54,413 bases of DNA from Polyangiaceae bacterium (GCA_025937895.1 JAICQL010000025.1:1-54413); one strand, 5' to 3'; counted from the first letter of the stretch, positions 27,108 through 36,100 are shown. The notes: a model not told the origin generated them from the sequence alone. Translations and numbers: made by a program.

Positions 27108-28012
27108 CAGCCGGCTCCGATCGAGGCCACCAGCCCGTCCAGGATGTCGCGCTCGGAGACGACGATCTCGGGCAGCTCGAAGTAGCGCAGCACCTCGGCC
27201 AGCACGATGCTGCCGCCCAGGATGACGCCGGCGCGCTGCGGCTCGAGCAGGCGCCGTGCGCGCTCCGCCTGCGGCAGCGCGCACAGCTCCTCGTGCAGGG
27301 CGAGCACCCGCTCGCGCTTCAGCACGTAGCCGTCGGTGACGCTGGGATCGTATTTGCCGAGCCCGGCGTCGCGCGCGGCCAGGCTGGTGACGGTGCCTGC
27401 CAGGCCCAGCCAGGTGCGCGCCTTGCGCACGGGCACGGCGCGCTCCACCCGGGCGAGCTCGCCGTGCAGAAAGTCGCGCGCGCGGGCGAGCTCGGTAGCG
27501 GACGGTGGATCGCTGCTGAAGAAGCGCTCGGTGACCCGCACGCAGCCCACGTTCAGCGAGATGCTGCTCTCGGGCGAGGTCTGTCCGTAGGCGAACTCGG
27601 TCGAGCCACCGCCGATGTCCAGGGTGACGAAGGGGCCCGCGCCAGGGTCACGGCCGAAGGTGGCGCCTGCAAACGCCAGCGCGGCCTCTTGCTCGCCGGA
27701 CAGCAGCTCGGGCGCGCTGCCCACGGTCTGGCGCACCCTCTCGAAGAACACGTCGCGGTTGCGCGCGTCGCGCGCGGCGCTGGTGCCCGTGACGCGCAGC
27801 CGCTGCACTCGCTGTCGCTGCAGGAAGCCTGCATAGCGCTCCAGCACCAGCTGCGTGCGCTGCATGGCGGTCTCCGCCAGCTCACCCGTCCTGTCGACGC
27901 CCTCGGCCAGGCGCGTGATGTGCATCTCGCGGCAGAGCTCGGTGCCCTGCTCGTCGGCGATCAACAAGCGAACGGAGTTACTCCCGATATCGATGGCGGC
28001 GCGCGAGCTCAT
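27107..28012 (-). CDS. ppx: Ppx/GppA-family exopolyphosphatase
   Basis: 301 residues with the ASKHA-fold motifs: AAIDIGSNSVRLLIAD (phosphate 1), GTSAARDARNRDVFFERV, LSGEQEAALAFAGA, and VTLDIGGGSTEFAYG (phosphate 2). GLAGTVTSLAARDAGLGKYD follows, and the end is VVSERDILDGLVAS. At about 300 residues it is the short form without the HD-type C-terminal domain of E. coli Ppx. It hydrolyses polyphosphate or pppGpp; which one cannot be told from sequence. Operon with mutM. Confidence 0.92.
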   Translation of the reverse strand: MSSRAAIDIGSNSVRLLIADEQGTELCREMHITRLAEGVDRTGELAETAMQRTQLVLERYAGFLQRQRVQRLRVTGTSAARDARNRDVFFERVRQTVGSAPELLSGEQEAALAFAGATFGRDPGAGPFVTLDIGGGSTEFAYGQTSPESSISLNVGCVRVTERFFSSDPPSATELARARDFLHGELARVERAVPVRKARTWLGLAGTVTSLAARDAGLGKYDPSVTDGYVLKRERVLALHEELCALPQAERARRLLEPQRAGVILGGSIVLAEVLRYFELPEIVVSERDILDGLVASIGAG

Positions 28013-28109
28013 GGGCGCTCGCGTAGGCCGGGGCCGGCGGAGGCGTCAAGCGACGGCGAGCAGGACGGGGCAACCCTGGGCGCCGGGTCGCGCGGCCGGG
28101 GATGGCGGA

Positions 28110-29774
28110 TCACAGCGTCTTCGAGAACCAAACGCCCGCTTGATCCCCCGACACGACGTTGTACAGGAAGCCCGCGCTCGGGAACGCCACCTCGCGCGCC
28201 TCCGTCACGCCGGTGTTCAGCAGGTAGTCCTCCTGCGTGTCGAGCAGGCGCACCGCGAAGGTGCTGGTGTTGCTCTCTGGATCGCGGCTGGTCAGCATCA
28301 TCATGGCGCTGAACTGCTGCGCGAAGCGGAAGCTGCCGCGGCTCACGCCGCTGCCCAGCAGCTGGGAGCTGCCGTCGTTGCGGTTGAACAGCCGCAGCTC
28401 GCCCTGCTCACCGTCGAAGTTGGCCAGGAACGCATCCTGGCTCGCCGCGCGCGGTGGCACCCTGCTGGCGAGCAGCTCGGTGGATAGATCGCTGCTCAGG
28501 CGCAGCAGATCGCCGGTGACGCCGTCGAAGTTGGCCAGCAACGTCAGATCGCGATTGGCGAGCTGTCCGAGCGGCGCCAGCTCGACCACGCCGCTGGCCA
28601 CGTCGGTGAGAGTATCGCCGCGCCACTCCACCAGCCGCCCGCCGGTGTTGGACCAGTCGAGCAAGGTGAGCAGGCCGCCGCCGTCGAGGGTGACGGCGCT
28701 GGGCGTGGCGCGCGCGTTCTCGGCGATCAAGATGGGCTCGGCGTCGGGCTCCGCCGGGCGCGCCCAGAGCGTCCCCGTCGAGTCGCTGCCGGTGACGTAG
28801 GTGATGAGCCACTGGCCGTTGATGCGATGCACGGCGGGGCTGGCGCCGACCCCGTCGGCGATCACCAGGGTCGATTCGTCCTGCACGTCGCGCAGCACCA
28901 GGCGACGCTCGGCGCAGGGCGACAGATAGGCCAGCTTGCGCCGATCGCCCACGCCCAGGTAGCGCAGACCGCAGGCGTCCTGCGCCACCTCGCGCGGCTC
29001 GCGATTGCCGAGCGCGTCCACCACGAACAGCGCGCCTCCGCCGCTGCTGCCGCTGCGCTCGGTGTACGCCAGCTCGGCATCCTGGCTCGAGAACGTGAGC
29101 TCCGCGACCATGGTGCCGAAGCGCGCCACGGGGATCAGCTCATCATTGCTGATGACGATGCTACCGCCATCGACCCACAGGTAGTGGCCCAGCGCCGTGA
29201 GCGGCTCGTTGCGCAGCGCGCTGGCCAGCAAGCGAGCGCTCTGCTGCCAGGGATCGACGAGGCTCATGCCCTCCTCCGGGGTGCGCACCAGCAGGCTCGT
29301 GCCGGAGCCGCCCGGCAGCCGCTCCACCACCTCCAGCGGCAAGCCCGCGGCGGGCACCGTGAAGGGCAGCAGCTCGCAGCCGAGCGTGCTGAAGCCGAGC
29401 TGTGGCCCCGCGCTCTCGTCCAGCAACAAGACTGGGATGAGCGCTGGCTGATCGGGGGCGAAGATGGTGTTGCCATAGCGCGCCACCACGCCCACCGTGC
29501 ACTGCGCGCGCGTGCTCAGGTTCACGATGCTGAGCACGCTCTGCTCGTCGCGCGCCAGCGCATGGCGCACGCCTGCAGCATCCGGCTGCACACTGAGATC
29601 GAAATGCGCACCGCTGAGCAGCCGCTGCCCGGGAATGTCAAAGCCCTGGACGTCGGGGTTGAGAAGCTTTTCCCCCAGGTCGCTAAAGTTGCTATCCAGG
29701 TTGCATGCGGAGATGCTGGCGCCGATCGCGAGCATGGTCAGGGCTGGTGTGAGTCGGCGGACAGAGACAGGCAT
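28110..29774 (-). CDS. Large secreted lipoprotein, probable beta-propeller
   Basis: 554 residues from ATG 29774. A short signal (RRLTPALTMLAIGASISAC) ends in an acceptable lipobox, ISAC. The mature protein is a string of repeated beta segments such as TLVIADGVGASPAVHRINGQ, GTLWARPAEPDAEPIL, DLTLLANFDGVTGDLLRLSS and ELRLFNRNDGSSQLLGSG, suggesting a propeller. No enzyme motif was seen. It is divergently transcribed from the TonB-dependent receptor gene with only 37 bases between the starts, so joint regulation is likely. The role may be surface binding or recognition; unproven. Confidence 0.75.
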   Translation of the reverse strand: MPVSVRRLTPALTMLAIGASISACNLDSNFSDLGEKLLNPDVQGFDIPGQRLLSGAHFDLSVQPDAAGVRHALARDEQSVLSIVNLSTRAQCTVGVVARYGNTIFAPDQPALIPVLLLDESAGPQLGFSTLGCELLPFTVPAAGLPLEVVERLPGGSGTSLLVRTPEEGMSLVDPWQQSARLLASALRNEPLTALGHYLWVDGGSIVISNDELIPVARFGTMVAELTFSSQDAELAYTERSGSSGGGALFVVDALGNREPREVAQDACGLRYLGVGDRRKLAYLSPCAERRLVLRDVQDESTLVIADGVGASPAVHRINGQWLITYVTGSDSTGTLWARPAEPDAEPILIAENARATPSAVTLDGGGLLTLLDWSNTGGRLVEWRGDTLTDVASGVVELAPLGQLANRDLTLLANFDGVTGDLLRLSSDLSTELLASRVPPRAASQDAFLANFDGEQGELRLFNRNDGSSQLLGSGVSRGSFRFAQQFSAMMMLTSRDPESNTSTFAVRLLDTQEDYLLNTGVTEAREVAFPSAGFLYNVVSGDQAGVWFSKTL

Positions 29775-29811
29775 CGGCAGCCAGTATAGCAGCGGCCCGA
29801 GAGGGCGCCGG
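29775..29811. promoter_or_regulatory. 37-bp divergent start region
   Basis: The two divergent start codons are 37 bases apart. The segment holds agtatagcagc and the GAGAGGG ribosome site of the plus-strand gene. The promoters must overlap or extend into the coding sequences. Confidence 0.4.
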
Positions 29812-32202
29812 GTGCCCCCCGGTGGGGCAGGCCGCGTGCGGCGATCTGGCCGGAATTTGGCGCTGTGGGCCGCCCTGGGCTTTGCCGGAGCGCAGGCGTC
29901 TTCGCTGCTCTGGGCCCGTGGCGCCGGTGCGGAGCCGGCGCCGGACCCGAGCTCCCAGCGCGTGGCGCAGGCCGAGCCCGAGCCTACACCGAGCCCTGGG
30001 GGCGCACCGGGGGCGGACAGCGCCGGCGCCGCCAGCGAGCCGCTGCCAGCGGCGCCAGCAGGGCCGCCGCCGGCAGCAGAGCTCTCGGCGCCGCGCATCT
30101 TGTCGGCGCCGCTGGCTTATCCGGAGGGTGCCGAGGGTGAGGCAGAGGTCTTGCTGGAGCTCACCGTGGAGCGTGATGGCACGGTCCGCTCGGCGAGCGT
30201 GGAGCGCGGAGCGGAGCCGTTCGCGAGCGCGGCGCTGCAGGCCGCGCGTGAATTTCGCTTCGAGCCGGCCCGCCGCGACGGTCAGCCCGTGCCTGCGCGC
30301 ATCCGCTTCGAAGTGAAGTACACGCCGCCCGCGCCGCTGGCAGCACCTGCGCCGGACGCGAGCGCGCCGCCGAGCCCTCGGCCGCTGCCGCACGTCACCC
30401 GGGTGCAGGTGCTGGGCGAGCTCACGCCGGGAGCGCTCTCGCTCTCCAGCGTGGAGGCGCGCATCCTGCCGGGCGCCTTTGGCGATCCGTTCCGGGCGGT
30501 GACCTCGCTGCCGGGGGTGGCGCCGATGGTGACGGGCTTGCCCGTGTTCTACGTGCGCGGTGCGCCGCCTGGCAACCTGGGCTTTCTGGTGGATGGCGTG
30601 CGTGTGCCGCTGCTCTACCACGCCTTCCTGGGGCCGGCGGTGGTCCACCCGCGGCTGTTGCAGCGCACGGAGCTGCACGCCGGCAACTACCCCGCCAGCC
30701 TGGGGCGCTTTGCGGGTGGCGTGGTCAGCACCGAGCTGGCGGAGCCGCGCGGCGAGCTGAACGGTGAGTGGTCGGTGCGCCTGCTGGACGCGGGCTTGTT
30801 CCTCGACGTGCCTTTTGCGGGGGGCAAGGGCAACCTGATTGCGGCGGGGCGCTACTCGTACACGGCGCTCCTGGTCTCGCTGCTGAGCGCGGCCGAGCTG
30901 GACTACTGGGACTACCAGGTGCTGGCGAGCTACGATCTGACCCGCCGTGATCGCCTGAGCGTGTTCACGTTCGGAGCCTACGATTTTGCCGGTGGCAGCG
31001 CGCCAGCGCCGGGTGAGGAGAGCGCCGTGGGCGACGGCGACAGCGCGGTGCTGTTTCATCGACTGGACGTGCGCTACGACCATCGCTACGGCGAGGGCAC
31101 GCGCCTGCGCGCCGCAGGCACGCTGGGCCTGGACGTCACGCAGGGCGCGCAGGGCCGCGTGCGCGACCGCATGCTGGCAGGGCGGGTGGAGCTGGAGAGC
31201 CGCCTCTCGCCGGGGATCACCTTGCGCGCGGGCGCGAGCGCGGGTGCCGATCGCTACGATCTGACCCTCGACCCCAACACCGAGCACTACACCACGGTGC
31301 TAGAGCTGTTCCCGACGCGCTGGGACTCCGTGCTGGGGGCTTACGGCGACGTGGTGCTGGACCTGGGCGCGGGCGTGACCTTCACCCCCGGGCTGCGCGT
31401 GGATCGCTACACGTCGCTGGGGCAGAGCGAGCTGGGCCTGAGCCCGCGGCTGAGCGTGAGCTATCGCCTGCGCCCGGAGCTGACCCTCGAGCACACGTTT
31501 GGCATCGCCGATCAGCCACCGAATTTCGTGCCGGGGGTGCCGGGTGTGGCGGTGGCGGGGCTGCCGGGCGGGCTGCAGCGCAGCGTGCAGAGCAGCGCGG
31601 GGCTGCGGGCAGAGCTGCCGGGCTACCTGCGCGCGCGGCTGAACCTGTTCCAGAACGCCTTCTTCCAGCTGACGGATCCCTTTGGGCAGAGTCAGGATCT
31701 GGAGCTGGACCTGGACGAGTCGCGAGTGCGCTCGATGGGGCAGGCCTACGGCCTCGAGCTGCTGTTGCAGCGGCCGCTGGTCCGCGGCTTCGGCGGCATG
31801 CTCTCGTACACCCTGTCGCGCTCCACGCGCAGCCATGACCGCATTCACACCGTGTCCGGCTACGATCGCACGCACGTGCTGAACGCGAGCGGCAGCGTGG
31901 AGCTCGGCAGGCGCTGGCTGGCGAGCGCGCAGTCGGTGCTGTACAGCGGCGTGCCCGGCAGCCGCGCGCTGGGCGCGTGGCGCATGTTCGATCGCTCGCG
32001 CGCGGCGCCCTTCTTCCGCATCGATCTGCGGCTGGAGAAGCGCTTCGTGCTCTCGGAGCAGACGTCCATCTCGGTGGTGGCCGAGGTGATGAACGCCACG
32101 ATGAGCCGCGAGGTGCTGCGCAGGCCGTGTGATCGGCGCTGTCAGAATGACTACGTCGGCCCCATCACCTTGCCCAGTCTGGGCGTGTCCGGTCAGTTCT
32201 GA
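29812..32202 (+). CDS. TonB-dependent receptor with N-terminal TonB-C domain
   Basis: About 796 residues from GTG 29812, which has GAGAGGG at good spacing; GTG 29833 is an alternative. After a signal-like segment (LALWAALGFAGAQASSLLWA) comes a Pro/Ala linker. Next is a TonB C-terminal-type domain (EAEVLLELTVERDGTVRSAS, ALQAAREFRFEPARRDGQPV). A plug domain follows (ILPGAFGDPFRAVTSLPGVA, YVRGAPPGNLGFLVDGVRVP). The rest alternates beta strands of an outer-membrane barrel and ends LPSLGVSGQF with terminal Phe. It should take up a ligand through the outer membrane. The TonB-C domain fused to a receptor may mediate self-energising or partner binding. The ligand is unknown. Confidence 0.88.
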   Translation: MPPGGAGRVRRSGRNLALWAALGFAGAQASSLLWARGAGAEPAPDPSSQRVAQAEPEPTPSPGGAPGADSAGAASEPLPAAPAGPPPAAELSAPRILSAPLAYPEGAEGEAEVLLELTVERDGTVRSASVERGAEPFASAALQAAREFRFEPARRDGQPVPARIRFEVKYTPPAPLAAPAPDASAPPSPRPLPHVTRVQVLGELTPGALSLSSVEARILPGAFGDPFRAVTSLPGVAPMVTGLPVFYVRGAPPGNLGFLVDGVRVPLLYHAFLGPAVVHPRLLQRTELHAGNYPASLGRFAGGVVSTELAEPRGELNGEWSVRLLDAGLFLDVPFAGGKGNLIAAGRYSYTALLVSLLSAAELDYWDYQVLASYDLTRRDRLSVFTFGAYDFAGGSAPAPGEESAVGDGDSAVLFHRLDVRYDHRYGEGTRLRAAGTLGLDVTQGAQGRVRDRMLAGRVELESRLSPGITLRAGASAGADRYDLTLDPNTEHYTTVLELFPTRWDSVLGAYGDVVLDLGAGVTFTPGLRVDRYTSLGQSELGLSPRLSVSYRLRPELTLEHTFGIADQPPNFVPGVPGVAVAGLPGGLQRSVQSSAGLRAELPGYLRARLNLFQNAFFQLTDPFGQSQDLELDLDESRVRSMGQAYGLELLLQRPLVRGFGGMLSYTLSRSTRSHDRIHTVSGYDRTHVLNASGSVELGRRWLASAQSVLYSGVPGSRALGAWRMFDRSRAAPFFRIDLRLEKRFVLSEQTSISVVAEVMNATMSREVLRRPCDRRCQNDYVGPITLPSLGVSGQF

Positions 32203-32329
32203 GAGGTCGCCGGCAGCAGGTCACAGCAGTTCCTGTCGGGGCCGCACACAGGCTCGCCTCGATACAATGTCCGCTCTCGGTGCAGGCGGACCAGCATGCT
32301 GTAAGATTTTGCAACACGGGAAAGCGCTG

Positions 32330-32348
32330 AGGCCGGAATTCCCGGCCT
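32330..32348 (+). terminator. Possible terminator hairpin aggccgg-N5-ccggcct
   Basis: A perfect 7-bp stem with loop aattc is followed by ttt and a C/T-rich stretch. It lies 128 bases after the TonB-dependent receptor stop and about 110 bases before the endopeptidase start. It could end the upstream message. Confidence 0.45.
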
Positions 32349-32456
32349 TTCCAGCAGGGGTAAGTAAAACTCCATTTGATCCCCCACGGTCTCGAACCGT
32401 TCAAGGTCCTACCGGGCTTTGCAGGAACGCCTCAAACTGGCATCGTTGTATCGTTC

Positions 32457-33428
32457 ATGAAACGGTGGTTCACGGGTCTACTAGCCGTTGCAGTCACGGC
32501 CGCCGCAGGAGCCAGCGCCACGTACTGGCTGGGCTCCGCTGAGGGTGCGGGCGAGGGGAGCACTGCGTTTAGCTCCGAGCCATCGCAGCCCACGGACGAG
32601 CGGCACACGCTCAGCGCCCTGCAGGGACCGGGGGCGCAGAGCCGGCTCCAGGTGGACGTGGATGTGGTTCATCCGCTGGCCGCGTTCGACGACGAGCAGG
32701 TCGGCGAGATCGTTGCCACCAATCCGGAGCAGCTCGGCTCCATCTCCATCGGGGTGCCCAACCGCGGTATCTTGATCAACGGCGTGGAGTTCCAGGATGG
32801 GCCGCTGTGGAAGCGGGCCGATCCGCTGCACTCCTGGGGCACGCGCGAGTCGGTGGAGTTCGTCGAGTTCGCGATCCGCTCGGTCAACGAGCAGTTCGCC
32901 GACACCCCGCCGCTGTACGTCGGCGACTTCAGCGCGCGGCGCGGTGGCCGCCTGCGCCCGCACAAGAGCCATCAGTCGGGGCGCGACGTGGACCTGGGCT
33001 ATTACTATCTTGGCGAGCAGGTCTGGTACCGCCGCGCGCACGCCGGCAACCTGGATCGAAAGCGCACCTGGGCGCTGCTGAAGGCGCTGATCTCGCGGAC
33101 CCCCGTCGAATACGTGTTCATGGACGCTCGGGTTCAGCCGCTGCTGAAGGAGTACGCGGAGGCCCAGGGCGAAGACCCGGAGTGGCTGAGCCGTGTGTTT
33201 GGCGGCACCTCGAAGGCGGGCGACCCGATCGTGCGCCACCGCGCCGGGCACGCCACCCACATGCACGTGCGCTTCGAGAATCCGACGGCCGAGCTAACGG
33301 CTCGCCGCAGCTTCGACTGGCTGGAGAAGGCCGGGCTGTTGCCCGGTGGCAAGCGCAAGAAGCGCAAGGGCGCCCATCCCCTGGCCGCCACGGCCGCCGC
33401 CAACCGTGCGGCCGCCGCGGTGGAGTAA
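32457..33428 (+). CDS. MepA-like (M74) murein endopeptidase, exported
   Basis: 323 residues. ATG 32457 starts a signal-like N-terminus (MKRWFTGLLAVAVTAAAGAS). The M74 metallopeptidase zinc site is visible: HKSHQSGRDVDLGYY (His172, Asp179) and HATHMHVRF (His268/His270). The flanking regions LHSWGTRESVEF and PPLYVGDFSARRGG also fit the penicillin-insensitive murein endopeptidase family. It should cut peptide cross-links in peptidoglycan in the periplasm. The tail is basic (GKRKKRKG, then Ala-rich). A 254-base leader precedes it; no regulatory element could be assigned apart from the hairpin at 32330. Confidence 0.85.
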   Translation: MKRWFTGLLAVAVTAAAGASATYWLGSAEGAGEGSTAFSSEPSQPTDERHTLSALQGPGAQSRLQVDVDVVHPLAAFDDEQVGEIVATNPEQLGSISIGVPNRGILINGVEFQDGPLWKRADPLHSWGTRESVEFVEFAIRSVNEQFADTPPLYVGDFSARRGGRLRPHKSHQSGRDVDLGYYYLGEQVWYRRAHAGNLDRKRTWALLKALISRTPVEYVFMDARVQPLLKEYAEAQGEDPEWLSRVFGGTSKAGDPIVRHRAGHATHMHVRFENPTAELTARRSFDWLEKAGLLPGGKRKKRKGAHPLAATAAANRAAAAVE

Positions 33429-33513
33429 TCCGCCGGGCAGGTTACGGCGCCGGAGCGGCGGGGCCGGCGAAATTCTCATCGCCTCGCTCGGGGCGCGGTA
33501 CTAGCGTGGCGCC

Positions 33514-33912
33514 GTGCTCAGCTCTTCTGCCTCTGAAGCCGTCACGCGGGGCATCCGCGTCAGCGTGCGGGCGCGCTTCTCGGAGCAGAACTCCGACCCG
33601 CAACGCGGCCAGTGGGTGTTCCTGTACACCATCACCATTCGCAATGAGGGCCCCACCCGGGTGCAGCTCCTCACTCGCCACTGGATCATCACCGATGCCA
33701 ACGGTGAGGTGGAAGAGGTGAAGGGTCCCGGCGTCGTGGGCAAGCAGCCCATCCTCGAGCCCGGGCAGGCGTTCGAGTACACGTCCGCGTGCCCGCTCAA
33801 GACGCCGTTCGGCTCGATGCACGGCACGTATCAGATGCTGGGCCCCAGCAACGAGACGTTTGATGTGCAGATCGCGGGCTTTGCCTTGAGGATGCCCGGC
33901 ACGATGCAGTGA
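33514..33912 (+). CDS. apaG: ApaG protein
   Basis: 132 residues from GTG 33514. Typical ApaG features are TRGIRVSVRARFSEQNSDPQ, YTITIRNEGPTRVQLLTRHW, GVVGKQPILEPGQAFEYTS and GSMHGTYQM. The family is a small Fn3-like beta-sandwich; its bacterial role (cobalt/magnesium homeostasis or nucleotide-related) is poorly defined. It is followed by a good terminator-like hairpin, suggesting the end of a transcript. Confidence 0.93.
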   Translation: MLSSSASEAVTRGIRVSVRARFSEQNSDPQRGQWVFLYTITIRNEGPTRVQLLTRHWIITDANGEVEEVKGPGVVGKQPILEPGQAFEYTSACPLKTPFGSMHGTYQMLGPSNETFDVQIAGFALRMPGTMQ

Positions 33913-33943
33913 GGGATCGCGGGGGTTAGAGGCTGGAAACGAA

Positions 33944-33974
33944 AACGGCGCCTCCCGGGTGGGGAAGCGCCGTT
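33944..33974 (+). terminator. Terminator hairpin after apaG
   Basis: The stem aacggcgc / gcgccgtt (33944-33951 with 33967-33974) continues with inner ctccc/gggga pairing. It begins 31 bases after the apaG stop and is followed by a G/T-rich stretch (ttgatttgg). Confidence 0.7.
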
Positions 33975-34045
33975 GATTGGGCGGGTTTGATTTGGTGGTG
34001 GGCTCATTCTAGAGGCTCGGAGGGGCCGCCTGGGGCCGAGCCACT

Positions 34046-34087
34046 CACCGACACGCCGCGCTGTGGGACGCGCGGCGTGTTCCGGTG
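34046..34087 (-). terminator. Terminator hairpin for the C9-methyltransferase-like gene
   Basis: A perfect 11-bp stem, acacgccgcgc / gcgcggcgtgt (34051-34061 with 34070-34080), is extended by caccg/cggtg beyond a 2-base bulge. It lies directly after the stop (34094) of the minus-strand gene. No T run, as usual in GC-rich genomes. Confidence 0.7.
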
Positions 34088-34093
34088 GCCACG

Positions 34094-35554
34094 TCAGCGC
34101 TGCGTGGCGATGGGGTTGCGGCTGATCCAGCGCTCTTGCCGGCTGAAGGCCTGCGCCTGCGCCTCATCCGGGCCGACAGTGGATTTGTCGTTCTTGTGGT
34201 TCTTGGTCATGGTGACCATGAACAGCGCCGAGCTGCCCTGGTTGCCGATGATGATGGACCAGCCGAGGAACATGAGCCACAGGCGGTACCAGCGCTGGCC
34301 GTATTTGGCCACGATGGCGGCCTCGTTGCGCTTCCAGTTCTGATACCACTTCCAGATCGTCACGGCGTAGTGCGGGCCGGTGTTCTCCACTCGGTGGATC
34401 TCGAAGCCGGCGCGCTCCGCCTGTGACACCACGAAGCCCAGCGGGCAGCTCGCGTCGGCACCGGGGAAGATGTACTTGGCCATGAACAGGCCCCAGACCA
34501 GATCCTCGAACTGCCAGGCGCGGCGCAGGCCGGCGATCTGCAGGTAGAAGATGCCGTCGTCCTTCAGCATGCTCTTCACCTGCAGCAGGAACTTCTGAAA
34601 GTTCTTGATGCCGACGTGCTCGGCCATCTCCAGGCAGGTGATCTTGTCGTACTTCTTGGCGGGCAGGTTGCGGTAGTCGTCGACGATCACGCGCACTCGA
34701 TCCGCCACGCCCGCGCGCGCCGCCCGCGCGTTGGCCCAGTCTGCCTGCTCCTGCGCCAGGGTGATGCCGGTGCTGAAGGTGCCGTGGTGCTTGGCGGCGT
34801 GGGTGATCAGCGGGCCCCAGCCGCAGCCGATGTCCAGGTGTTGATCGCCGGGCTTCATGTGCACGTACTGGCACACCAGCTCCAGCTTGCGCTCCTGCGC
34901 CGTCTCCAGTGACTCCGATGGATCGTGGAAGACGCCGCTGGTGTACGTCATCGTGTCGCCCAGGAACCAGTGATAGAAATCGTTCCCGCGGTTGTACACG
35001 TGAGCGATGTCCGCCTCATCGCTGCGCTTGCTGTGGGTGACGTTCTGGGTGAGGAACTCTTTGAAGTAGAACTTGATGTCACCCCAGGTGAAGCAGAAGC
35101 GAAACAGCTGGTTGCGCCGCAGCATCGTCTCGTAGACGTCGTGCTTGAAGTCCAGCTTGCCCGCGATGTAGGCCTCGTACAGGATCTCCATCGGGATCTT
35201 CTTGCCGAACCAGGCCTTGGCGTCGGCTTCGTCGCGCCAGTTGATGGCCCAGCGCCAGTCCACGGCGCCCGCGTCATGCGCGTGCGAGCGGTAGACGAGG
35301 TACGCGAGCGGCAAGATCACCAGGAACAGCGGCACGGCGAGCCACGCCAGCACCATGGTGAGCAAGCTCCACCCGCTGAGCGCTCCTGCCAGGAGCGCGA
35401 CCACGGTGGGCGCGCTGAGCAGCGTCAGAATGTTCTGCTCCAGCACCCAGAAGATGAAGGGCAGCCCGTGGGTGCGCCCGCGCTCTCCATTCATGGAGGC
35501 GGGCAGCTGCTCTGCCACGGAAACCGGGGCAGTGAGTGGTGCGGTGTCGTTCAT
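34094..35554 (-). CDS. Membrane-anchored SAM methyltransferase resembling sphingolipid C9-methyltransferase
   Basis: 486 residues. ATG 35554 has AAGGA six bases upstream. Two N-terminal TM helices (about 33-60 and 63-88) are followed by a CFAS-type methyltransferase: KKIPMEILYEAYIAGKLDFK, YNRGNDFYHWFLGDTMTYTS, SAM motif LDIGCGWG (240-247), DKITCLEMAEHVG and IFYLQIAGLRRAWQFEDLVW. PGADASCPLGFVV and RWYRLWLMFLGWSIII close the domain. Bacterial cyclopropane synthases lack the two leading TM helices and several of these blocks. As I recall, the fungal glucosylceramide C9-methyltransferase has them in the same order. The probable reaction is SAM-dependent methylation of a sphingoid base or related lipid at a membrane. 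Comparison is from memory, not a search. Confidence 0.82.
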   Translation of the reverse strand: MNDTAPLTAPVSVAEQLPASMNGERGRTHGLPFIFWVLEQNILTLLSAPTVVALLAGALSGWSLLTMVLAWLAVPLFLVILPLAYLVYRSHAHDAGAVDWRWAINWRDEADAKAWFGKKIPMEILYEAYIAGKLDFKHDVYETMLRRNQLFRFCFTWGDIKFYFKEFLTQNVTHSKRSDEADIAHVYNRGNDFYHWFLGDTMTYTSGVFHDPSESLETAQERKLELVCQYVHMKPGDQHLDIGCGWGPLITHAAKHHGTFSTGITLAQEQADWANARAARAGVADRVRVIVDDYRNLPAKKYDKITCLEMAEHVGIKNFQKFLLQVKSMLKDDGIFYLQIAGLRRAWQFEDLVWGLFMAKYIFPGADASCPLGFVVSQAERAGFEIHRVENTGPHYAVTIWKWYQNWKRNEAAIVAKYGQRWYRLWLMFLGWSIIIGNQGSSALFMVTMTKNHKNDKSTVGPDEAQAQAFSRQERWISRNPIATQR

Positions 35555-35698
35555 CTCGAGTCCTTCACAAATGCGCTGGGCTCAGCCAGCGCCGTCTGGC
35601 GGACGAGCCCTATAGGCTGGAGTGGCCTCCAGGCCAAGCACCGGAGTGTCAGGGGCTTGGCTACCGAACGGCCGGTGTCGGGAGGCTGACGCTGAAGC

Positions 35699-35725
35699 AT
35701 CGCGTCAAGCGCCGGGTGACGCGAT
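35699..35725. promoter_or_regulatory. Perfect 9-bp inverted repeat atcgcgtca-N9-tgacgcgat
   Basis: The two arms match exactly around a 9-base centre. It is about 145 bases upstream of the lipid methyltransferase start on the minus strand. Size and spacing fit a dimeric regulator operator or an RNA hairpin. Confidence 0.45.
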
Positions 35726-36072
35726 CGAGGGGGCGATCGCTGGTGCTCGGTGGCCATTGGCGGGGGGGAGGCGCTCCGGGGCGGTGGTTGCGGGGACCGG
35801 CTTCCGCGGGGGCGCCAGGCTCCCGTGGCGGCACTGACCAGGGGCGACCGCAGGCGGGGCAAGTGTTGCATCACTGCAGCACTAGCGGGTGTGCCGCCCG
35901 CGCGCTGGCTGCCCGCATCTGAAACCGAGCACGGTGAAACGGCCCCAGCCCATGCAGCTCGCGCGTGCGGTGCGAGCGGCGCCTACTCGCGCGGCTCATC
36001 GTGCGGCAGTGCGCCAGTTTTCGGCCGCGCCCATCATCAACCTGAGGGGGCAGGGCAATTTAACCGTCTGAA

Positions 36073-36100
36073 ACGCTGGTCGTCCCGTTGCTACCAGCGT
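36073..36100. promoter_or_regulatory. 8-bp inverted repeat acgctggt-N12-accagcgt
   Basis: Perfect arms with a 12-base centre, about 120 bases upstream of the kinase start at 36217 and next to an AT-rich patch. Possible operator; no factor can be named. Confidence 0.35.

Noticed and set aside
29692..31287. 531-codon minus-strand frame opposite the TonB-dependent receptor
   Set aside because: Composition is antisense-like and it overlaps the barrel gene completely.
35551..35874. 107-codon minus-strand frame ending over the methyltransferase ATG
   Set aside because: Pro/Arg/Ser-rich with falling third-position G/C; the overlap is explained by ATGA occurring by chance.
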